Part shown: positions 60,687-64,000 of the stretch, piece by piece
How positions within the stretch are numbered: the stretch's first letter is position 1
Layout: each line of letters starts with the position of its first letter
Source: an uncultured Alphaproteobacteria bacterium
GTDB lineage: Bacteria; Pseudomonadota; Alphaproteobacteria; RF32; CAG-239
NCBI GenBank assembly: GCA_934273635.1
Contig: CAKQSV010000001.1
Location: 236,147-300,146, forward strand
Length of the DNA: 64,000 bases
Direction of reading: 5' to 3'
The notes under the pieces: model-generated
The model's database searches: none
Told to the model about the DNA's origin: nothing
What the model saw: only the letters and a program-made list of their open reading frames with translations
Position numbers and translations under genes: made by a program

Positions 60687-62363
60687 ATGGCCGCTTATCA
60701 ATATATTTATGTAATGCAAAATCTCACCAAAGTTTTTGCCGGAGGTAAAGAGCTTTTTAAGGGAATTACTTTGTCATTTTTCCCTGGGGCAAAAATCGGC
60801 GTGTTGGGTGTCAATGGTGCCGGTAAGTCGACTTTGCTAAAGATTATGGCCGGAGTCGATAAAGATTTTAATGGCGAGGCTTGGGCTGCCGATGGCGTGA
60901 AAGTCGGTTATTTGGAACAAGAGCCGAAATTAGACCCTAATAAGACCGTGATGGAAAATATTATGGACGGTTTGGGTGAAGTTCGCGATTTGTTGCAACG
61001 CTTTGAAGAGGTTTCCGCTAAGTTTGCCGAGCCAATGAGCGATGATGAGATGAATAATCTGATAAACGAGCAAGCTGAGTTACAAGAAAAAATTGACGCT
61101 TGCAACGGTTGGGATTTTGAACGTACAATTCAAATCGCTATGGATGCGCTGCGTTGTCCGCCGGCTGACGCTGACGTGACAAAACTGTCAGGTGGTGAAA
61201 AACGCCGCGTGGCATTGTGCCGCTTGTTGCTGCAAAAGCCAGATATGCTGCTTTTGGATGAGCCGACTAACCATTTGGACGCCGAGTCTGTGGCATGGTT
61301 GGAACAGCATTTGAAGGATTATAAGGGCACGGTGGTTATGGTAACGCACGACCGCTACTTTTTGGATAATGTGACCGGCTGGATTTTGGAACTTGACCGT
61401 GGGCAGGGTATTCCTTATGAGGGCAATTACAGTTCATGGTTGGAACAAAAGCAAAAGCGTTTGGAGCAAGAGGCTCGGGAAGAGACTGCTCGTCAGCGCA
61501 CATTGGCTAACGAATTGGAGTGGATTCATAAAAATCCGAAAGCGCGTCAGGCTAAGTCTAAAGCGCGTATTAACGCCTATGAAGAATTGTTGGCTGAGTC
61601 CGGCAAAGATAAAATCTCTCAGGCGCATATCACCATCCCGATGACCGAGCGTTTGGGCGATTTGGTGGTCGAGGCTAAAAATATATCTAAAGCCTTTGGG
61701 GAAAAGCTGTTGATTGATAATCTGTCGTTCAAAGTTCCTAAGGGGGCGATTGTGGGTATTATCGGACCGAACGGCGCCGGTAAAACCACTTTGTTTAAGA
61801 TGATTGCCGGTGAGGAAAAGCCCGATAGTGGTGAAATCAGAATCGGTGATACCGTTGACTTGGGCTATGTTAACCAATCTCGTGACGAGCTTGACCCCAA
61901 TAAAACGGTTTGGGAAGAGATTTCCGATGGTTTGGATATGATAGAATTGGGCAAAAAGACCGTGCCTTCTCGCGCTTATGTGGGGCAATTTAACTTTAAG
62001 GGTTCGGATCAGCAGAAAAAAGTCGGACAGTTGTCCGGCGGTGAACGCAACCGTGTGCATCTGGCAAAAATGTTGCGCAAGGGTGCTAATGTGATTTTGC
62101 TTGATGAGCCGACCAACGACCTTGATGTTGACACGCTGCGCTCTTTGGAAGAAGGTATTATGGAATATCCGGGGTGCGTGTTTGTAACCTCTCACGACCG
62201 CTGGTTCTTAGACCGTTTGGCTACGCATATTCTTGCCTATGAGGGGGACAGTCAAGTTGTTTGGTTTGAGGGCAACTTTGAGGAATACGAGGCTGACAAA
62301 CGCCGTCGTTTAGGGGAAGAGGCTTGTCGTCCACACGCCATCCGCTATAAAAAATTCATCTAA
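60687..62363 (+). CDS. ettA: energy-dependent translational throttle protein EttA (ABC-F)
   Basis: EttA binds the ribosomal E site and gates entry into elongation by ATP/ADP ratio. 558 residues with two ABC domains: Walker A GVNGAGKST and GPNGAGKTT, signatures KLSGGEKRRVALCRLLL and QLSGGERNRVHLAKML, Walker B LLLDEPTNHLDAE and ILLDEPTNDLD, and an EttA-type arm and linker between them. The ending RPHAIRYKKFI is also typical. AAGGAG precedes the ATG. Palindrome C begins right after its stop. Confidence 0.95.
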   Translation: MAAYQYIYVMQNLTKVFAGGKELFKGITLSFFPGAKIGVLGVNGAGKSTLLKIMAGVDKDFNGEAWAADGVKVGYLEQEPKLDPNKTVMENIMDGLGEVRDLLQRFEEVSAKFAEPMSDDEMNNLINEQAELQEKIDACNGWDFERTIQIAMDALRCPPADADVTKLSGGEKRRVALCRLLLQKPDMLLLDEPTNHLDAESVAWLEQHLKDYKGTVVMVTHDRYFLDNVTGWILELDRGQGIPYEGNYSSWLEQKQKRLEQEAREETARQRTLANELEWIHKNPKARQAKSKARINAYEELLAESGKDKISQAHITIPMTERLGDLVVEAKNISKAFGEKLLIDNLSFKVPKGAIVGIIGPNGAGKTTLFKMIAGEEKPDSGEIRIGDTVDLGYVNQSRDELDPNKTVWEEISDGLDMIELGKKTVPSRAYVGQFNFKGSDQQKKVGQLSGGERNRVHLAKMLRKGANVILLDEPTNDLDVDTLRSLEEGIMEYPGCVFVTSHDRWFLDRLATHILAYEGDSQVVWFEGNFEEYEADKRRRLGEEACRPHAIRYKKFI

Positions 62364-62444
62364 TGGCTTACTACTAGGAAGTTTTTGTGTTTATGTACTA
62401 ATTTGTACACCGCGCACAAAATCTTTCTTCGTATTGAGCTTAAG
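62364..62444. repeat. large imperfect palindrome, copy C, after ettA
   Basis: Arms around GTAC-TAATTT-GTAC. The left arm has CTAGGAAGTTTTTGTG, like the left arm of copy B (CTAGGAATTTTTTCG). The right arm has GCGCACAAAATCTTTCTTCG, like copies A and B. It starts at the ettA stop codon. Confidence 0.75.
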
Positions 62445-62502
62445 GTTCACGATATTTTAAATTTAGTAGATTTAGTATGACCTTATAATTGAAGAGGAAG
62501 AA

Positions 62503-63141
62503 ATGTCATACATCTTTATGGATGAAAGTGGAGATTTAGGTTTTAATTTTTTGAAAGCTAACACAAGCCGCTATTTTGTAATGTCTTTTTTAATTTCTGA
62601 TAATGATGATTTATGCAAAAAGATTATTGCTCGGACTGTTAAGAAGATGCCGTCACGCAATAGGTGTCATTTTTCAGGTGTATTTCATTGTAATAAGGAA
62701 AATGAAGATGTTAGGAGTAATTTATTAAAGATTTTTGGAGATGATGTAAACTTCAAAGTTGTCAGTGTTGCGCTTGATAAGATTAAATTTAAAAATATAT
62801 GTGGAAATGAGGTGCCATCTACAGGCGAAATTTATAATCATATATGTATGGCTTTGTTTGATAGGTTACTGAAACATGACTTATTTAAGCTAAAAGAACG
62901 TAAGTTGTTTGTAGCTTCTCAGCGTGAGACGAATAAATATTTGAATAATAAATTTAGAGATGATTTGGCTAGGGCGTATGATTTGGAAGTTGTTATATCT
63001 CATCCTAATACATACAAAGGGCTACAAATTGTAGATTTTGTTTCGTGGTCTTTTTTTCGGCAGTATGAATTTGATAGTTCGAAATATACAAACTTATTCA
63101 GAAATCTGATTATAGATGATTTTGTTATTAATCGGATATAA
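62503..63141 (+). CDS. DUF3800 domain protein
   Basis: 212 residues starting SYIFMDESGDLGFNFLKANT, the DUF3800 signature DESGDxG with the two acidic residues, and later KERKLFVASQRETNKYLNN and NTYKGLQIVDFVSWSFFRQY (second acidic position). DUF3800 is predicted to adopt an RNase H-like fold and is common near mobile elements and defence islands; activity is not established. AT-rich and unlike ettA in codon use, so probably acquired. GAAGAGGAAG precedes the ATG. Confidence 0.8.
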   Translation: MSYIFMDESGDLGFNFLKANTSRYFVMSFLISDNDDLCKKIIARTVKKMPSRNRCHFSGVFHCNKENEDVRSNLLKIFGDDVNFKVVSVALDKIKFKNICGNEVPSTGEIYNHICMALFDRLLKHDLFKLKERKLFVASQRETNKYLNNKFRDDLARAYDLEVVISHPNTYKGLQIVDFVSWSFFRQYEFDSSKYTNLFRNLIIDDFVINRI

Positions 63142-63224
63142 AAAAACGAAGAACCTTGTGTGCTATTTAGGCTTTCGCCAGAGGAACCTACGGAACCCCA
63201 CAGCACAAGGAAATTACCTCCGCT
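63140..63224 (-). ncRNA. candidate small RNA (~85 nt)
   Basis: Leftward TATAAT at 63236-63231 with TTGATT 19 bp upstream, then a structured stretch with CCTTGTG/CACAAGG closing stem, inner GGC-GAAA-GCC hairpin, and a T7 run at 63146-63140 following the DUF3800 stop on the other strand. It is not recognisable as SRP, 6S or tmRNA. May alternatively form the terminator of the DUF3800 gene. Confidence 0.4.
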
Positions 63225-63378
63225 TGGTCTATTATATAGCATATAATTGCTAAAAAATCAATAAATTTGTTGGGATATGGGCAATGTGTATATGCTTTTT
63301 TCTCTCAAATCTTGGAAAAAAGCGTTATGTCCAATAAAAAGTGTTTAATTTGGTGAATTTATCGGGGCTTAGCAAATA

Positions 63379-63408
63379 AAAGGGAGAGGGACTTTCGTTC
63401 CTCTCCTC
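63379..63408 (-). terminator. terminator of the hydrophobic peptide gene
   Basis: Read leftward: AGGAGAGGAACGAAAGTCCC then TCTCCC and TTTT, an almost perfect stem. Confidence 0.75.
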
Positions 63409-63412
63409 ATCG

Positions 63413-63484
63413 TTATCGGATAGCGATAATGATGATTTTAAACATCAAAATAATGATGTTTAAAACTTTTATCAGTATAGACAT
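63413..63484 (-). CDS. 23-residue hydrophobic peptide (type I toxin-like)
   Basis: Reads MSILIKVLNIIILMFKIIII then AIR. Twelve of 23 residues are Ile or Leu, with a few Lys/Arg, as in membrane-active type I toxins such as Ibs, Ldr or Fst families, though no sequence relationship can be shown. AAAGGA lies 5 nt before the ATG and a terminator follows the stop at 63379-63408. A divergent short RNA starting near 63592 runs opposite its presumed 5' leader. Confidence 0.5.
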   Translation of the reverse strand: MSILIKVLNIIILMFKIIIIAIR

Positions 63485-63556
63485 CTTATCCTTTCAGTTC
63501 CACAAAGGGAACGATTGACAAGAGGTCAAACCTGAACTACATCCCCTTAAAGTCTA

Positions 63557-63585
63557 TTGACTTTTAAGAGAAAATAGCATATCTT
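63557..63585 (+). promoter_or_regulatory. promoter of the antisense RNA
   Basis: TTGACT at 63557, 17-bp spacer, TATCTT at 63580. Confidence 0.5.
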
Positions 63586-63591
63586 TAACTC

Positions 63592-63670
63592 ATAGGGATG
63601 TTAAAGATGAGGTTTAACCTCCTTGAGTTAATGAAAAGTCCAATGTCGCGTCATTGGACTTTTTCTTTTT
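63592..63670 (+). ncRNA. candidate antitoxin-like antisense RNA (~78 nt)
   Basis: From the predicted start to a strong terminator (AAAAGTCCAATG/CATTGGACTTTTT at 63634-63665). It contains CTCAT...ATGAG and GAGGTTTAACCTC hairpins. It lies on the strand opposite the peptide mRNA, overlapping the region upstream of the toxin-like ORF, the arrangement of many type I modules. The pairing is by position only. Confidence 0.45.
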
Positions 63671-63732
63671 ATCTTAAGTTGGCTTTAAAATCTATTAATA
63701 AATAAGACTTTTGTAAAATATGTAAAATTTTT

Positions 63733-63809
63733 CTGCGGCAACCGGCGTTCTCTCGCCCGCCTTTCGCTGGTAGTCGAACCCGCTCGTGCGTCTTCGCTTC
63801 TCACTGCCA
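63733..63809. repeat. 77-bp direct repeat, copy 1
   Basis: CTGCGGCAACCGGCGTTCTC...TCTCACTGCCA, base-for-base identical to 63924-64000. It contains GTAGTCGAACCCGC, resembling a tRNA T-arm read backwards. Confidence 0.9.
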
Positions 63810-63814
63810 GCTCT

Positions 63815-63857
63815 TAATAAACAAAAAAAGCACCGTAAGGGTGCCTTTTTGTTTATT
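63815..63857 (-). terminator. tRNA-type terminator with extended stem
   Basis: AATAAACAAAAA...GCACC/GGTGC...TTTTTGTTTATT, like the extended terminator after tRNA-Trp, which also abuts the tRNA CCA. Confidence 0.75.
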
Positions 63858-63875
63858 GGAGCGGGCAACGGGAAT
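63857..63875 (-). other. 19-nt tRNA 3'-end fragment
   Basis: TGGAGCGGGCAACGGGAAT read leftward ends GCCCGCTCCA, an acceptor and T-stem 3' half, then the sequence departs from a tRNA. Same length and breakpoint as the tRNA-Trp duplicate (28252-28270). The intact tRNA may lie beyond the window. Confidence 0.6.
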
Positions 63876-63923
63876 GACCTTCGTTTTTTTGAAAAAAAAC
63901 TCGGTCGCACAGGCGCTCATTGC

Positions 63924-64000
63924 CTGCGGCAACCGGCGTTCTCTCGCCCGCCTTTCGCTGGTAGTCGAACCCGCTCGTGCGTCTTCGCTTCTCACTGCCA
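63924..64000. repeat. 77-bp direct repeat, copy 2 (reaches window edge)
   Basis: Identical to 63733-63809 at a distance of 191 bp; it may continue past the edge. Confidence 0.9.

Noticed and set aside
63140..63230. SRP (4.5S) RNA
   Set aside because: The size, closing stem and GTGCTGT resemble 4.5S RNA, but the required GGAAGGAAGCA-type loop is absent on either strand.
63695..63995. Short leftward frames inside the 77-bp repeats
   Set aside because: Each is created by repeat and terminator sequence and is Arg/Phe-rich without coding character.

Overview
The window comes from a Gram-negative alphaproteobacterium. The order of a DUF3576 lipoprotein gene, leuS, lptE and holA, the pairing of an IalB-family gene with rlmN, and the run gpmI, envC, ctpA, YibQ-type deacetylase and rppH are all typical of that class. 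Moderate GC in the core genes, strongly AT-rich accessory patches and many intergenic palindromes suggest a host-associated or otherwise uncultivated lineage. That last step is inference, because no rRNA gene is present to place it.

Layout. 1-8.9 kb: a partial Rossmann-type gene, rsmB, DUF3576-leuS-lptE-holA, a methyltransferase-like gene, a gene of unknown function and cca. 9-22.6 kb: ialB-like and rlmN, polA (with its proofreading residues lost), a small ribbon-helix-helix gene, a class A PBP, gpmI-envC-ctpA-deacetylase-rppH and a large lipoprotein. 22.86-28.5 kb: an AT-rich accessory block bounded by tRNA-Arg(ACG) and tRNA-Trp(CCA). It holds small lipoprotein and membrane genes, gene fragments and duplicated tRNA 3' ends. 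28.5-45.7 kb: a class III Fic enzyme, pepF, a GlmU-type uridylyltransferase domain without its acetyltransferase half, a DUF2207 protein, dnaE with two paralogous membrane genes, murF-nrdR-nusB-def, typA, a putative structured RNA with its own promoter and terminator, and a ferredoxin. 45.8-57.4 kb: htpG, a DapB-like protein without the DapB catalytic segment, and rpoB-rpoC without rplJL in front. 57.4-62.4 kb: a row of very small membrane-protein genes with copied promoters and leaders, an OmpA-type lipoprotein, rpmJ (L36), a secreted protein and ettA. 62.4-64 kb: a DUF3800 gene, a candidate small RNA, a toxin-antitoxin-like locus and 77-bp direct repeats next to a tRNA 3' fragment.

The core genes serve translation (leuS, cca, rlmN, rsmB, def, typA, ettA, rpmJ), replication (holA, polA, dnaE), transcription (rpoBC, nusB) and envelope growth (lptE, PBP, murF, envC, ctpA, OmpA).

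The most unusual content is non-coding. There is a family of roughly 80-110 bp imperfect palindromes at 10.5, 44.5 and 62.4 kb, one of which supplies the last codons of rlmN. Palindrome-rich cassettes sit between duplicated tRNA 3' ends. A ~255-nt putative RNA precedes a lipoprotein gene. The leader family after rpoC and a hydrophobic 23-residue peptide opposed by a short RNA complete the list. Functions given for these are inferences from sequence pattern alone.
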